From positions 1 to 64,000 of the forward strand of contig JAENYK010000010.1 of assembly GCA_016841825.1 (NCBI GenBank): a stretch of DNA of 64,000 bases, written 5' to 3'. Under the pieces are notes generated by a model. It had not been told where the DNA came from. It searched no databases and saw only the letters and a list, made by a program, of their open reading frames with translations. How positions within the stretch are numbered: the stretch's first letter is position 1; every line of letters begins with the position of its first letter. This stretch comes from Halothermothrix sp. Lineage in GTDB: Bacteria; Bacillota; Halanaerobiia; DY22613. This document shows positions 1-8,742 of this stretch, one piece after another. A program made the translations under genes and the position numbers.

Positions 1-904
1 GCATTCCAGCCTCAATCATTCGCACGGCAATATTACGTTTACCTTCTACTATTCCCTCTTTCACCCCTTTTAACATCCCTTCTTTTCTACCTTCCATTAT
101 TCCTTCCATTATTCCTTCCCGCTTACCATCAGTAACTCCTCTGGCATACCCCTCTTTCTGCCCTTTTAACTGATAGGAAGTAACAAAACCCATTATCTTT
201 TCACTCTCCTTTCGACCAAACTCATCCTGCAATCGCTGATCAATAATCAGCTCTTCTTCTTCAGTAAGTGTCATTCCCGAATCAAAATAAGCCATAATCA
301 ATTCAACCTTCTCGGCTGGTAGACTAAGCCTGGCGATAATTCTGAGGTGAGCCAATTTGACTTCTATCCGCTCCGGAGAACTATACTTCATTCGACTCAG
401 CATAGCAGCGGCGATCGGATTTACACAATCTCGATAAGATTTCCAATCCTGCTTCTTCAACTGAACCTTCAAAAACCTGAACCTTAAGGTCTTCAGAAAA
501 GGAAATTCCATACTGTATTCATCCGTCTCCTCAACTTTCACACCAGATGAAAAGACTACTACAGAGAGAATCTTCATGATCGGATACTTCTCGTGCAGCC
601 GAATAAAGTAACTGAACATCTGACGATTATAATCCTTAACCCGCTGTTCCTGCCCTTCAATATGTAAGATAACCTCTCTCTTCTCACCCCGCATTCGCAG
701 TCGATAGACAAGATCGGCAATTCTGGTGCTTAGATCACCCATAATCCGTAATTCACAGTTTTCTTCTTTAATACTATCCTGCTCAATAAGCAGTGCTGCA
801 TCTGTAAAATACAACTCCATAAACTCTAACAAAAAAGCACCAATCAACTGTTTGAACATCCTGTCATAATCTGTATAAGAATCTGCTGAACTATTATTCA
901 CCAT
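1..904 (-). CDS. Rpn-family PD-(D/E)XK nuclease/putative transposase, 3' end beyond window
   Basis: This is a partial gene; about 301 codons are visible and the frame stays open to the window edge. I read ATG at 902-904, preceded on the minus strand by a GGGGGTG ribosome-binding site. The N-terminal part contains DLVYRLRMRGEKREVILHIE followed by GQ, which resembles the D...E-x-Q core of Rpn recombination-promoting nucleases (Transposase_31/DUF4351-like). The visible C-terminal part is a run of EG/KEG repeats (for example EGIMEGIMEGRKEG) typical of these proteins. A possible TTGACA -35 lies at 950-955, and a palindrome CCTTATT-AG-AATAAGG at 917-932 lies next to the ribosome-binding site and could be an operator or hairpin. 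The family is usually multi-copy and is linked to RecA-independent recombination. Assignment is by motif only. Confidence 0.7.
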   Translation of the reverse strand, partial: MVNNSSADSYTDYDRMFKQLIGAFLLEFMELYFTDAALLIEQDSIKEENCELRIMGDLSTRIADLVYRLRMRGEKREVILHIEGQEQRVKDYNRQMFSYFIRLHEKYPIMKILSVVVFSSGVKVEETDEYSMEFPFLKTLRFRFLKVQLKKQDWKSYRDCVNPIAAAMLSRMKYSSPERIEVKLAHLRIIARLSLPAEKVELIMAYFDSGMTLTEEEELIIDQRLQDEFGRKESEKIMGFVTSYQLKGQKEGYARGVTDGKREGIMEGIMEGRKEGMLKGVKEGIVEGKRNIAVRMIEAGM

Positions 905-1371
905 CTACTTGCACCCCCTTATTAGAATAAGGTGGTTGGTTAGCTGAGTTGTCAAATTGAGATAAAAGGGCTGTAAAAGTAATAAGGAGTTCCGGGAAGG
1001 TTAATTTTGGCAAGATAGGCAATTACAATCGGGGTATCTAGTTATGGTGAACAGTGCGGAGGTCAAGATTTATCCTGACTGTCAATCTATAACTATACTA
1101 TCATTAAAGTATTCAATTTGCAAGAGTTATTTATCAAAATTTCATAAAATTTAATATTTTGTCATAGGACAACATTAATAACTCAAACTATTACTATATT
1201 AATCAGATAAATTACTAAAATCACAATAAATTCTTCATAAACGATCTGTTTGTTAAAGATTATTCTGAAAAATATTTTCAATTTTGGCTCAGAAATTTGT
1301 CTTTCTCTTTAAATGATTTATACTTTCAATAAATAGTTATCCACATCCTACGAAAAACATAATTTCCAGAG
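905..1371. other. Gene-free AT-rich interval
   Basis: This 467-bp interval lies between the Rpn-type gene and the divIVA terminator. I find no convincing ORF with a ribosome-binding site and no RNA gene. The part next to 905 should carry the promoter of the Rpn-type gene. Confidence 0.5.
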
Positions 1372-1400
1372 AAAGAAAAACCTGTCCCGCGGGACAGGTT
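1372..1400 (-). terminator. Rho-independent terminator after divIVA
   Basis: A perfect 22-bp palindrome (AACCTGTCCCG/CGGGACAGGTT) at 1379-1400 is followed on the minus strand by a T-rich run, six bases after the divIVA stop. It ends the ylm/divIVA transcription unit. Confidence 0.85.
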
Positions 1401-1406
1401 CTCGTT

Positions 1407-1979
1407 CTATATCTCATTACTTTCCTCAGTCTCTTTAGTGGCCATCCAGTTATCAACGTCATCTTCCATAGGTTCTTCTGCACTAAAGGCCAGCTCTTTT
1501 TCAAGAATCTCCATTCCCTGGGGCTTATCAATCTTGTTCTCGTTTAACATCTGTTGATGAGAATCCAATAGGGCTTTGAATCTCAGGCGGAAGAATTGCT
1601 CATATTCTTCAATCTGTCGATACTGCTTCATCCGTTCTTTGACCTTCTCTTTTGCCTCGGTTGTCATCTCTCTGGCCCGGGTTTTAGCATTTTCAATAAT
1701 CATTTGAGCTTCTCGCTCTGCTTGATTTTTCCGCTCTTTTACAGTCTCCTGAGCTACTACCATTGTCTCCTTTAAAGTACCTTCCATCTGCTGATATCTG
1801 CTTAAATCCAATTTAAATCTTTCATTCTCATCCTTAAGTTGGTTTAGCTCTTTTAAGATTCTCTCATAAGCTGCGGCTACATGATCTAAAAATTCGTCAA
1901 CCTCTTTTCCATCATAACCGATCAGAGAAAATTTCTTAGAGAACTCTTTATTATATATATCCAATGGTGTAATCTTCAT
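1407..1979 (-). CDS. divIVA: Cell-division/polarity protein DivIVA
   Basis: This 190-residue coiled-coil protein binds negatively curved membrane at division sites and poles and organises the septum and, in spore formers, chromosome anchoring. The N-terminus MKITPLDIYNKEF followed by GYDGKEVDEFLDHV is the classic DivIVA lipid-binding domain. The rest is a long heptad-rich segment (about residues 35-150) and an acidic tail. It is the last gene of the ylm block, directly after ylmH as in Bacillus and Clostridia, and is followed by a strong terminator. Confidence 0.95.
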   Translation of the reverse strand: MKITPLDIYNKEFSKKFSLIGYDGKEVDEFLDHVAAAYERILKELNQLKDENERFKLDLSRYQQMEGTLKETMVVAQETVKERKNQAEREAQMIIENAKTRAREMTTEAKEKVKERMKQYRQIEEYEQFFRLRFKALLDSHQQMLNENKIDKPQGMEILEKELAFSAEEPMEDDVDNWMATKETEESNEI

Positions 1980-1994
1980 TAACTCTGCCTCCTT

Positions 1995-2786
1995 TTAAAG
2001 ATATCGATTTAATGTAAGCTTAATCCTACCCTTGCGGGTTTCTCCTGCGACAACTTTGATCTCCACTCTACCTCGACCTCTAATAGAGATTATATCTCCG
2101 GGATCGATGGTATGAGCTGGGTTTGTAACAGTTTCAAAATTAACCTTAACTTTCTCTGTCTTAATATCCTTAGCCATCTTAGTCCGCGAATTAGAAAAAC
2201 CAGCACTGGCTATCGAATCCAGTCTAAGTGAGGCAACGGTTGTATTGATCTCTTTAACTCTCTCTTCAGGGATCGCCAATTGTTCTTCACTAATCTCTGT
2301 TACTGTGACCGGAACCTGATGTACCTTTTCTAAATTAAAGAGAATAGTTTCTTTAATCTCTAAAGCAGCAATCAGGTGACTACCACCATCTGGCTTTACC
2401 AGAATATCTCCGACCATCTCTCGCTTCAAACCTAATCCCAGAATACTTCCTAAATAATCCCGATGTGAAACCTGTTGAAAATCGAAATTGCCACTAATCT
2501 CCAGATAACATAAAGGAATCTCAACCATCTCCCACATCATATATTCAGGAATCATCACAATCCGCCGTCTTTCCGCCCTGTCAAATCCCCCCATAAAACG
2601 ATATTTGATCTCATGAATCCGTCTGATAATTCCTTCAACTACATCTTGTTGGTGGGGATCTAAAAAACTAGTACAGGCCATATCCTGACCTTTCAATACA
2701 CTTTCCACTTTATCTAACGCCTGCGCAACAACCATCTGATCTTCCTCTGAAGTCAGGTGAGTCATTATCTTTTCTCGATTTAACAT
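1995..2786 (-). CDS. ylmH: S4-domain RNA-binding protein YlmH
   Basis: YlmH is a ribosome-associated S4-domain protein of the divIVA neighbourhood, implicated in division and in rescue of stalled ribosomes. I start at the ATG at 2784-2786 (MLNREKIMTHL), preceded by a purine-rich AAGGGAAG; longer readings run into yggT. The C-terminal S4 domain is visible in RLDSIASAGFSNSRTKMAKDI, followed by NPAHTIDPGDIISIRGRGRV. Length is about 263 residues, as usual. It lies between yggT and divIVA, 15 bp from divIVA. Confidence 0.9.
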   Translation of the reverse strand: MLNREKIMTHLTSEEDQMVVAQALDKVESVLKGQDMACTSFLDPHQQDVVEGIIRRIHEIKYRFMGGFDRAERRRIVMIPEYMMWEMVEIPLCYLEISGNFDFQQVSHRDYLGSILGLGLKREMVGDILVKPDGGSHLIAALEIKETILFNLEKVHQVPVTVTEISEEQLAIPEERVKEINTTVASLRLDSIASAGFSNSRTKMAKDIKTEKVKVNFETVTNPAHTIDPGDIISIRGRGRVEIKVVAGETRKGRIKLTLNRYL

Positions 2787-2805
2787 CTTACAACTTCCCT
2801 TCATT

Positions 2806-3090
2806 CTAAATAAAAATTCGTAAAATAGATAGGATAATTCTCTCCACAAAAGGTAGTAGTATTATAACAATAAATGGAGAAAAATCAATCCTCATCTGAG
2901 AAGAACTAAACTGATAAATAACATTTCTGACTGGAGCTAACACAGGTTCAGTCACATCATATAATAGACGTAACGCTTTAATAATCCGTTTGTCTCTTAC
3001 ATTGGGACGAACCCAGGAGACTATTACCCTGACAATAATTAAAAAATAAAAGATTTGAAAAATCGAATGTACTAACCAGATAAGGAACAT
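2806..3090 (-). CDS. yggT: YggT/YlmG-family membrane protein
   Basis: This is a small two-helix membrane protein (94 residues) of the YggT family, whose exact role is unclear but which is linked to division-site and osmotic functions. I start at the ATG at 3088-3090 because an excellent GAGGAGG ribosome-binding site lies just upstream; a longer in-frame ATG at 3132 lies in the intergenic repeat and lacks one. Visible are helix 1 (residues 1-22), the conserved VIVSWVRPN, the LYDVTEPVLAPVRNVI segment and a C-terminal helix. It is the ylmG position of the ylm operon. Repeat copy 1 begins 33 bp upstream. Confidence 0.88.
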   Translation of the reverse strand: MFLIWLVHSIFQIFYFLIIVRVIVSWVRPNVRDKRIIKALRLLYDVTEPVLAPVRNVIYQFSSSQMRIDFSPFIVIILLPFVERIILSILRIFI

Positions 3091-3122
3091 CTCTAGTAAC
3101 CTCCTCTTATAATATTTATTAT

Positions 3123-3268
3123 TTAACGACATTTCAGAAGGAAAGTCTCCCTGTCTCTATGGTTGGAAGTAAATATAACTGAATAGTATTTACTTCAGTG
3201 GAGGTACAAATTCCTTTCTAAAGTCATTAAACTTAAGACACTAACAGCTTGCTATTAATGCGATTTTG
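3123..3268 (+). repeat. Structured intergenic repeat, copy 1
   Basis: One of five related elements of about 135-151 bp in this window. It starts TTAACGACATTTCAGAAGGA, has a matching inverted arm (here degenerate, TTTCTAAAGTCATTAAA) and then a small hairpin (AACAGCTTGCTATT) before GCGATTTTG. It lies between yggS and yggT, oriented opposite to their transcription. Confidence 0.85.
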
Positions 3269-3289
3269 ACCTGTCCTTTTATGCTATTT

Positions 3290-3985
3290 TCAGTAATTAC
3301 GTGAACCAAAAATAGCTGATCCTACTCTGACCATTGTTGCCCCCTCTTCAATTGCTATCTCAAAATCATTGGTCATCCCCATAGATAATTCTGTCATCTC
3401 TACTCCGGGGATAGTTGTCTGAATCTCCATTGAAAGTTCCTTTAACTTCCTAAAATATGGTCTCACTTCTTCAGGGTCATCAACTTCAGGTACAATAGTC
3501 ATTAAACCTTTGACTTTAACTCGATCAAAAACAAATATCCTCCGTATTAATTCTACAGTTGTCCGTGCAGGAACACCGAATTTGGCATCATCATTTGCTA
3601 CGTTGACTTGAATTAATATATCCATCTCCCGTTCTTCAGTCTCACACCGCTTTTGAATCTCTTCCGCTAAACGAAAACTATCCACAGAATGAATCAGTTT
3701 TAGATTGGGCATGCGAACAACATACTTAACCTTATTCCTTTGCAGATGACCAATCAGATGCCAATTTACCTCCGCACCTGAAAGAACAGACTGTTTCTCC
3801 AAAAGTTCCTGAACTCTATTCTCACCAAAGTCTGTAATTCCTGCAGTCATCAACATCTGTATCTCTTCTAGAGGATGAAACTTACTGACAGGAATCAGTT
3901 GGACTTCATCAGGATCACGCCTGGCTCTGGCAGCGGCTTCACCAACTCTCTTCTGAACATCTATCAATCTTTCCAATAGATTCAA
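3290..3985 (-). CDS. yggS: Pyridoxal-phosphate homeostasis protein YggS/YlmE
   Basis: A PLP-binding TIM-barrel protein, homologous to the alanine-racemase N-terminal domain, that keeps free PLP and amino-acid pools in balance. Visible are the PLP-lysine motif [37 protein letters not shown] and [16 protein letters not shown] with the terminal [13 protein letters not shown]. No ATG start fits: TTG codons at 3989-3991 and 3983-3985 follow GGAGGTAG. I prefer the second because of spacing (about 231 residues). It occupies the usual ylmE place. Confidence 0.92.
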   Translation of the reverse strand: MNLLERLIDVQKRVGEAAARARRDPDEVQLIPVSKFHPLEEIQMLMTAGITDFGENRVQELLEKQSVLSGAEVNWHLIGHLQRNKVKYVVRMPNLKLIHSVDSFRLAEEIQKRCETEEREMDILIQVNVANDDAKFGVPARTTVELIRRIFVFDRVKVKGLMTIVPEVDDPEEVRPYFRKLKELSMEIQTTIPGVEMTELSMGMTNDFEIAIEEGATMVRVGSAIFGSRNY

Positions 3986-4002
3986 AATCAACTACCTCCT
4001 AT

Positions 4003-4959
4003 TTATTTTGCTTCTTTTAAGAATTTTGTCAGGTCTTTCTGTGGATTAGCCAATATTTCCATTCCCCGATCCAATTCAGAAGCTATAACAACATACTCCA
4101 GATTGCCGCCTTTTAATTCAACAGGAGCGAAATGGATACTATTATTATAAAACCAATACACACCATATTCATCATCTTTTCTGACGATTGCCGTTCGCGG
4201 AACATAGACACCAGTTTCAGCATCACTTAAAACAGTCGCATCTACCCAACGTTTGTCAATTAACTCGTTCGGAAAACGCTCCAGTTCAATCACAAAAAGA
4301 TTTTGATGATCATCAATCTTTCTAACCCAGCCAATAATAGTCAATCCGTCAAAGGTAACCCAGACCTTAGTACCAATACTATACCGAAAAACCTGATCCG
4401 CGGGAGCTTCAATCAGAAAATACACCTTCGTATTATCAACAATTTTGTATAAAGGTCTACCAGCATTAATCCTCTCACCATCAGTTAACTGAATAGATTT
4501 ACCTTTAAAAGTTTGATAGTTCTGGTTAAGATCCCAAATTATATCTGGGCGCAAATTATTCTCTAATCCATCTACCCGAAAGCTAACAACTCCGGGCTCA
4601 TTAGAATAAAAGGTCTTTTTTCCCCTGGAACCTTCGAATTCCAAAATTGGTACACCTGCAGCTACCCGTTCTTTATCAGCCACCAAAAAAGTTACTTGCC
4701 CAGAATAAGGTGCATAAATTACCTCCTCATTCCTGACAATTATTCCTCGACCAGGAAATTCATCAGCAAGACGACCATACTGAGTCACAAAAACTTCAGT
4801 TTTTCCCCCTGTCTGGATACTGACCAGAATAATGCAGATAAGAAAGATGGCAGTCAACCAATATAGATAAGATCTTTTAAAAATTTTTCGTCGATTACCC
4901 CTGTTAGATTTTGGGTATGGCTCTGTTCTGGATACGAATTGTTTAAAATCTCTTACCAT
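4003..4959 (-). CDS. HlyD-like membrane-anchored adaptor in the ylm operon
   Basis: A 318-residue protein with a basic N-terminal tail, one transmembrane helix (about residues 34-53) and a beta-rich exported part. The segment GRGIIVRNEEVIYAPYSGQV is a typical barrel-sandwich (biotinyl-lipoyl-like) hybrid motif of HlyD-type adaptors, and PRTAIVRKDDEYGVYW resembles their beta-barrel domain. No cognate ABC or MFS exporter is nearby. The start ATG at 4957-4959 has GGGAGGCC upstream. It sits between pgeF and yggS, close to where sepF (ylmF) is expected but absent. The function is not known; a role in envelope or division is suggested only by position. Confidence 0.7.
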   Translation of the reverse strand: MVRDFKQFVSRTEPYPKSNRGNRRKIFKRSYLYWLTAIFLICIILVSIQTGGKTEVFVTQYGRLADEFPGRGIIVRNEEVIYAPYSGQVTFLVADKERVAAGVPILEFEGSRGKKTFYSNEPGVVSFRVDGLENNLRPDIIWDLNQNYQTFKGKSIQLTDGERINAGRPLYKIVDNTKVYFLIEAPADQVFRYSIGTKVWVTFDGLTIIGWVRKIDDHQNLFVIELERFPNELIDKRWVDATVLSDAETGVYVPRTAIVRKDDEYGVYWFYNNSIHFAPVELKGGNLEYVVIASELDRGMEILANPQKDLTKFLKEAK

Positions 4960-5071
4960 TTTAAAGGCCTCCCATAAAAATAATGCTTTCAAATTATTAT
5001 TCCTCTTATCTTACGATCTTACCTGCAAAATTTACTGAAAAATCCTGCAGTTATCCAGGATTTTTTGTCTG

Positions 5072-5214
5072 TAACGACATTTTCGAAGAAAAGTCTCCCA
5101 GCCTCTATAGGAGAGTATAAATAACTAAATAGGATTACTTCAGTTGAGGTATAAATCCCCTTTTGAAACCGTTAAACTTAAGAATTACAGCTTGTTGTTA
5201 ATGCGACTTTAACT
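5072..5214 (+). repeat. Structured intergenic repeat, copy 2
   Basis: Second copy of the five-member family, between pgeF and the HlyD-like gene. It begins TAACGACATTTTCGAAG, has the internal AAATAACTAAATAG block and TTACTTCAGTTGAGGTA, and ends with the small hairpin ATTACAGCTTGTTGTTAAT and GCGACTTTAACTT. Orientation is opposite to the flanking genes. Confidence 0.85.
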
Positions 5215-5242
5215 TAAAACCAGTATCAAATTTGATACTGGT
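5212..5242 (-). terminator. Probable terminator after pgeF
   Basis: A perfect 12-bp-arm palindrome, ACCAGTATCAAA/TTTGATACTGGT at 5219-5242, is followed on the minus strand by TTTTAAG. It abuts repeat copy 2. The T-run is short, so it may only partly terminate. Confidence 0.55.
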
Positions 5243-5264
5243 ATATAGACTAATTCTATATTTT

Positions 5265-6098
5265 TTAGCTAATTTCCTGCTGCTTTTTAGGTTCTAAAGC
5301 AATAATACTGGCCATTCTCCCGGTCTTTCCATCTTCTGCCCGATGAGAGAAAAACAGTTCAGTATTGCATGAAGTACATAATCCGCTTACTTCTATATTT
5401 GCAGGATTTACCCCAGCTTCCAGAAATACCTGATAGTTAGTTTTCCATAGATCTAAATTCCAGCGACCATTTTCTTTCTCTTCAACCAGTTCAAACCAAT
5501 TGACAAACTCCTGTTGTAATGGGGTAATTACATGCCGATCTACCTCATAACAACATGGTCCAATTGAAGGACCAATTCCAATCAGGCAATCCTCTGGTTT
5601 GGTCTGAAATTGTTCTACCATTTTTTCAATAATTCTGGCACCAATTCGCATAATGGTCCCTTTCCAACCACCATGAGCCAACCCAACTACCTGCTGTTCT
5701 GGGTCTAAAATATATAAAGGAACGCAATCTGCGTAATAAGAACTCAAAACAACTCCTGGTTCATCGGTAACAAAACCATCGGTTCCAGAAAAGGCTGTAT
5801 CATAATCAACAGCACCACATCCGCGATCCTGTCCAATAACGACTCGTATTTTATCACTGTGCACCTGTTCTCCCGCAGTCAAATCAGCCAGATCCAGTCC
5901 CAGAGCTTGACAAAATCGACGGCGGTTCTCCACCACTGAACCAGGGTCATCACCCACGTGAAAAGCCAGATTCAAAGTAGCAAAAGGAATGTCACTAACT
6001 CCCCCTATCCTGGTAGAAAAACCATGAATCACCTGCTCATACTGGACAAAATGGTCAAAGATCAGCCACTTAACACCATCTTTTTCAACCAGCTTCAA
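5265..6098 (-). CDS. pgeF: Peptidoglycan-editing/purine nucleosidase family protein PgeF (YlmD/YfiH)
   Basis: A Cu-oxidase_4/DUF152 family protein. Members have been described as purine nucleoside phosphorylase/adenosine deaminase enzymes and as factors preventing misincorporation of L-Ser into peptidoglycan. The metal-site motifs are present: GEQVHSDKI, SSYYADCVPLYI, GLAHGGWKGT and GPSIGPCCYEV, followed by LCTSCNTELFFSHRAEDGKTG. The start is TTG at 6096-6098 with GGAGGAA eight bases upstream. Length (277 residues) is usual. It follows nrdR by 15 bp and occupies the ylmD position. Confidence 0.93.
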   Translation of the reverse strand: MKLVEKDGVKWLIFDHFVQYEQVIHGFSTRIGGVSDIPFATLNLAFHVGDDPGSVVENRRRFCQALGLDLADLTAGEQVHSDKIRVVIGQDRGCGAVDYDTAFSGTDGFVTDEPGVVLSSYYADCVPLYILDPEQQVVGLAHGGWKGTIMRIGARIIEKMVEQFQTKPEDCLIGIGPSIGPCCYEVDRHVITPLQQEFVNWFELVEEKENGRWNLDLWKTNYQVFLEAGVNPANIEVSGLCTSCNTELFFSHRAEDGKTGRMASIIALEPKKQQEIS

Positions 6099-6113
6099 CT
6101 TAGGTTTCCTCCT

Positions 6114-6566
6114 TTATGATCCCAATAATTTCTCTAACTCCTGTTTGAAAATATTAATATCTTTGAATTGACGATAGACAGAGGCGAATCGAACATAAGC
6201 TACTTCATCAATCTCTTTCAAATGATCCATCACCATCTCACCAATTACTTCACTATTAATCTCACTCTCCATTCGGTTTCTAAGTTCCCGTTCAATATCC
6301 TTAACCATATCTTCGAGAATACTTCTCGAGATGGGACGCTTTTCGCAAGACTTAAGAATTCCAGTTAAGAGTTTGTTCCGATCAAAAAACTCCTGCTGTC
6401 CACCTTTTTTGATGATGGTTAGAGGAAGTTCTTCAATCCGTTCATATGTAGTAAAACGTTCCCCACAGTTCAAACATTCACGCCTTCTACGGATCGAGGT
6501 ATTCTCTTCAGTCGAACGGGAATCAACAACTTTACTCTCACTATAATTGCAATAGGGACACTTCAT
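6114..6566 (-). CDS. nrdR: Transcriptional repressor NrdR
   Basis: NrdR represses ribonucleotide reductase genes by sensing ATP/dATP. The N-terminal zinc ribbon (MKCPYC...[12 protein letters not shown]) and the ATP-cone domain ([20 protein letters not shown]) are both complete, and the length of 150 residues is standard. The ribosome-binding site AAAAGGAGG lies upstream of the ATG at 6564-6566. No rnr gene is visible nearby, so its targets lie elsewhere. Confidence 0.97.
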   Translation of the reverse strand: MKCPYCNYSESKVVDSRSTEENTSIRRRRECLNCGERFTTYERIEELPLTIIKKGGQQEFFDRNKLLTGILKSCEKRPISRSILEDMVKDIERELRNRMESEINSEVIGEMVMDHLKEIDEVAYVRFASVYRQFKDINIFKQELEKLLGS

Positions 6567-6662
6567 CTTTTAAAGGTCCTCCTTTTCTGGTTTACATGTT
6601 TAATTATATCGACTTGTCCCTGAATTTGCAATAGAATCCCTATAATTAGGTCAATTTCTCTC

Positions 6663-6938
6663 TTAAAATTCTTCCTTTTTTCGATGGTGTTCTAATTCCA
6701 AAAACTTATCGATTTTTACCAAAATCACATCTTGACCTATCTTTTGAATCTGACTCCAATCAATGATCAGATCCTGAGTACCACCAAAAAATCCAAATAA
6801 ACCAGCTCGACCCGGAATTACAACTGAGTCAATTCTACCTATTCGCAAATCTAGTTCCACATCTTCTATCATTCCCAATCTTCGTCCATCCACCACATTT
6901 ATTACTTCTTTAGCCCATAATTCTGAGGTTTTTATCAT
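6663..6938 (-). CDS. ymxH: PRC-barrel sporulation protein YlmC/YmxH
   Basis: A 91-residue PRC-barrel protein of the YlmC/YmxH family found in spore formers between sigG and the ylm genes. Visible are GRRLGMIEDVELDLRIGRI and the FGGTQDLIIDWSQIQKIG signature. I choose the ATG at 6936-6938, preceded by GGGGGGAAGAGTG, over the adjacent GTG. The biochemical function is not established. Confidence 0.85.
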   Translation of the reverse strand: MIKTSELWAKEVINVVDGRRLGMIEDVELDLRIGRIDSVVIPGRAGLFGFFGGTQDLIIDWSQIQKIGQDVILVKIDKFLELEHHRKKEEF

Positions 6939-7054
6939 CACTCTTCCCCCCTTTGCGGGAATAAAACTATGCCTTATTTATATTATATGATGTGAATAGA
7001 TTGTATGTGCATCTTTTGAGAAAGATTTTTGAAAAGATATCAATAGCTGATCGT

Positions 7055-7077
7055 AAAAAGACACCCTTGCGGGTGTC
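7055..7077 (-). terminator. Terminator after spoIIR
   Basis: The stem GACACCC-gcaa-GGGTGTC at 7060-7077 is followed on the minus strand by TTTTT. It closes the sigG-spoIIR unit 24 bp beyond the spoIIR stop. Confidence 0.85.
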
Positions 7078-7100
7078 TGCCACTTAGATTATTCCTTAAT

Positions 7101-7781
7101 TTATGGTAATACTACACCATTACTTCCCATTAAAGCTACTCTTAATACATTCAGATAATTTGCCTTAACCCACTGCGGAACATCTTCCAATATTTCCAAA
7201 AATTTTAATCTATATTCAATCTTTAGTTCAGATTCTTCCGGCGAAAAGGCCAGCGCCATATATTGACCTGACTCACTACCTGAAACTTCTTTTTCATTAT
7301 CTAAACAGAGTGGGGGGAAAAGAACACACCACCAATTATTGCCTTCGGCTTCTCCAAGACATACTTTTAGAGCCTGATATTCTCCAGCCGGTAAAGTCAC
7401 ATTTTCGTACGTGCGGGTTGGAAACTTAAATCTACCTAACTCTAATTTTACTGCAATATTTTTTCCCTGAATCCGCAAATAATCTTCAACCTTTTTTTGC
7501 AAAGTGGGTAGATTGGTACTGGTTACCTGAATTGCAGTTTCAACATTGTCAACATTTCGGAAAAATTTACCTGTTTCAATTAGGATTAGATCTCGAACTT
7601 GCCGCTTTAGATATTGATCTTCGGGAGAACTGCTATTTGCCAGAATGTGTAATCGTAACAGATTTTCCGACCGATAGGCTACCTGTTCATCATCTTCCCA
7701 GACCAAAGCCCGTGTCGAGTTAAAGGTCATCCCCAATAGAAATACTAATGTGACTATGATTAAGATATATAATCGCTTCAT
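7101..7781 (-). CDS. spoIIR: Stage II sporulation protein R
   Basis: SpoIIR is the forespore-made signal protein that crosses the septum and activates SpoIIGA to cleave pro-sigma-E. It has an N-terminal signal/anchor helix (residues 3-18), the conserved LLRLHILANSSSPEDQYLKRQVRD block and a VTLPAGEYQALKV...NWWCVLFPPLC block. Length (226 residues) is normal. The gene begins 20 bp after sigG and has its own GGAGGAA ribosome-binding site, so it is probably co-transcribed with sigG from the sigma-F-like promoter. Its targets, SpoIIGA and SigE, are encoded about 4-6 kb away. Confidence 0.93.
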   Translation of the reverse strand: MKRLYILIIVTLVFLLGMTFNSTRALVWEDDEQVAYRSENLLRLHILANSSSPEDQYLKRQVRDLILIETGKFFRNVDNVETAIQVTSTNLPTLQKKVEDYLRIQGKNIAVKLELGRFKFPTRTYENVTLPAGEYQALKVCLGEAEGNNWWCVLFPPLCLDNEKEVSGSESGQYMALAFSPEESELKIEYRLKFLEILEDVPQWVKANYLNVLRVALMGSNGVVLP

Positions 7782-7801
7782 ATAAGATATTTCCTCCTTC
7801 T

Positions 7802-8581
7802 TTAATCCTCCCTAACATAACGTTTTAAATGTCCCAGAGCTGCCTTTTCCAAACGGGAGACCTGGGCTTGAGAGATTCCGATATTTTCAGCCACTTCCAT
7901 CTGTGTCTTACCTTCATAAAATCTAAGAGTTAAGATCAGTTTTTCCCGATCATTTAATTTACGCAAAGCTTCTCGAACAGCAATTCCTTCCAACCAATTT
8001 TCGTCTTCATTTTTATCATCACTAATCTGATCCATCACATAAATTGGATCACCACCATCATGGTAGATCGGTTCAAACAGCGAGATAGGGTCTTGAATAG
8101 CGTCCAATGCATAGACAATCTCTTCTCTGGAAATTCCTAACTCTTTGGCAATCTCACCAATAGTAGGCTCCTTAGCCTTTTTATTGATTAAGGACTCCTT
8201 AATCTGTAAAGCTCTATATGCTGTGTCCCGGAGAGAACGACTTACTCTAATTGGATTGTTATCCCGTAAATAACGACGAATCTCACCAATAATCATTGGT
8301 ACTGCGTAAGTGGAAAATCGGACATTCTGACTGAGATCAAAATTATCTATTGCCTTCATTAAACCGATGCAGCCTACCTGAAATAGATCATCGACATGTT
8401 CTCCTCGATTATTGAATCTTTGAATTACACTTAAGACCAATCGTAAATTCCCGCCAACGATCTTGTTTCTAACTTCCCTTTCTCCTTTCTGCAATCGCTT
8501 GAATAATACTCTCATCTCCTCATTTGATAAGACAGGCAATTCTGATGTGTTGACTCCACAGATTTCTACTTTGTTTGCCAT
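7802..8581 (-). CDS. sigG: Late forespore sigma factor SigG
   Basis: Sigma-G directs late gene expression in the forespore. The N-terminus MANKVEICGVNTSELPVL matches the conserved SigG start, which fixes the ATG at 8579-8581 with GGGAGGGAC upstream. Region 2 (LVLSVIQRFNNRGEHVDDLFQVGCIGLMKAIDNFD), the SigB/F/G-type region 3 and the region 4 helix-turn-helix (GKTQMEVAENIGISQAQVSRLEKAAL) are all present. About 259 residues. Unlike the usual arrangement it is separated from sigE by a blaI-blaR1 pair. Confidence 0.96.
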   Translation of the reverse strand: MANKVEICGVNTSELPVLSNEEMRVLFKRLQKGEREVRNKIVGGNLRLVLSVIQRFNNRGEHVDDLFQVGCIGLMKAIDNFDLSQNVRFSTYAVPMIIGEIRRYLRDNNPIRVSRSLRDTAYRALQIKESLINKKAKEPTIGEIAKELGISREEIVYALDAIQDPISLFEPIYHDGGDPIYVMDQISDDKNEDENWLEGIAVREALRKLNDREKLILTLRFYEGKTQMEVAENIGISQAQVSRLEKAALGHLKRYVRED

Positions 8582-8626
8582 TATACTGTCCCTCCCACTT
8601 ATTGCCATTTTTGCTTTGTCTATTAA

Positions 8627-8656
8627 CAGTATTACCAGCGAAAAAAACCTTTATAC
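8627..8656 (-). promoter_or_regulatory. Sigma-F-type promoter of sigG-spoIIR
   Basis: On the minus strand GTATA (8652-8656), a 15-bp spacer and GGTAATACTG (8627-8636) match the Bacillus sigma-F consensus (GYATA - 15 - GGnnAnAHTR) at every defined position. It lies 45 bp upstream of the sigG start, where a sigma-F promoter is expected. Confidence 0.7.
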
Positions 8657-8742
8657 ATACAATTATTTCATGTTCAATCATAATATACATTTTCACCGTT
8701 TTTTGCGTAAGTTATACCCATTAAGTTAATCTTAGATACAGC

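Noticed and set aside
1-904. KEG/EG repeat stretch considered as a CRISPR or minisatellite
   Set aside because: It is short, degenerate and in frame with the Rpn-type protein; a coding repeat explains it. No CRISPR array was seen anywhere in the window.
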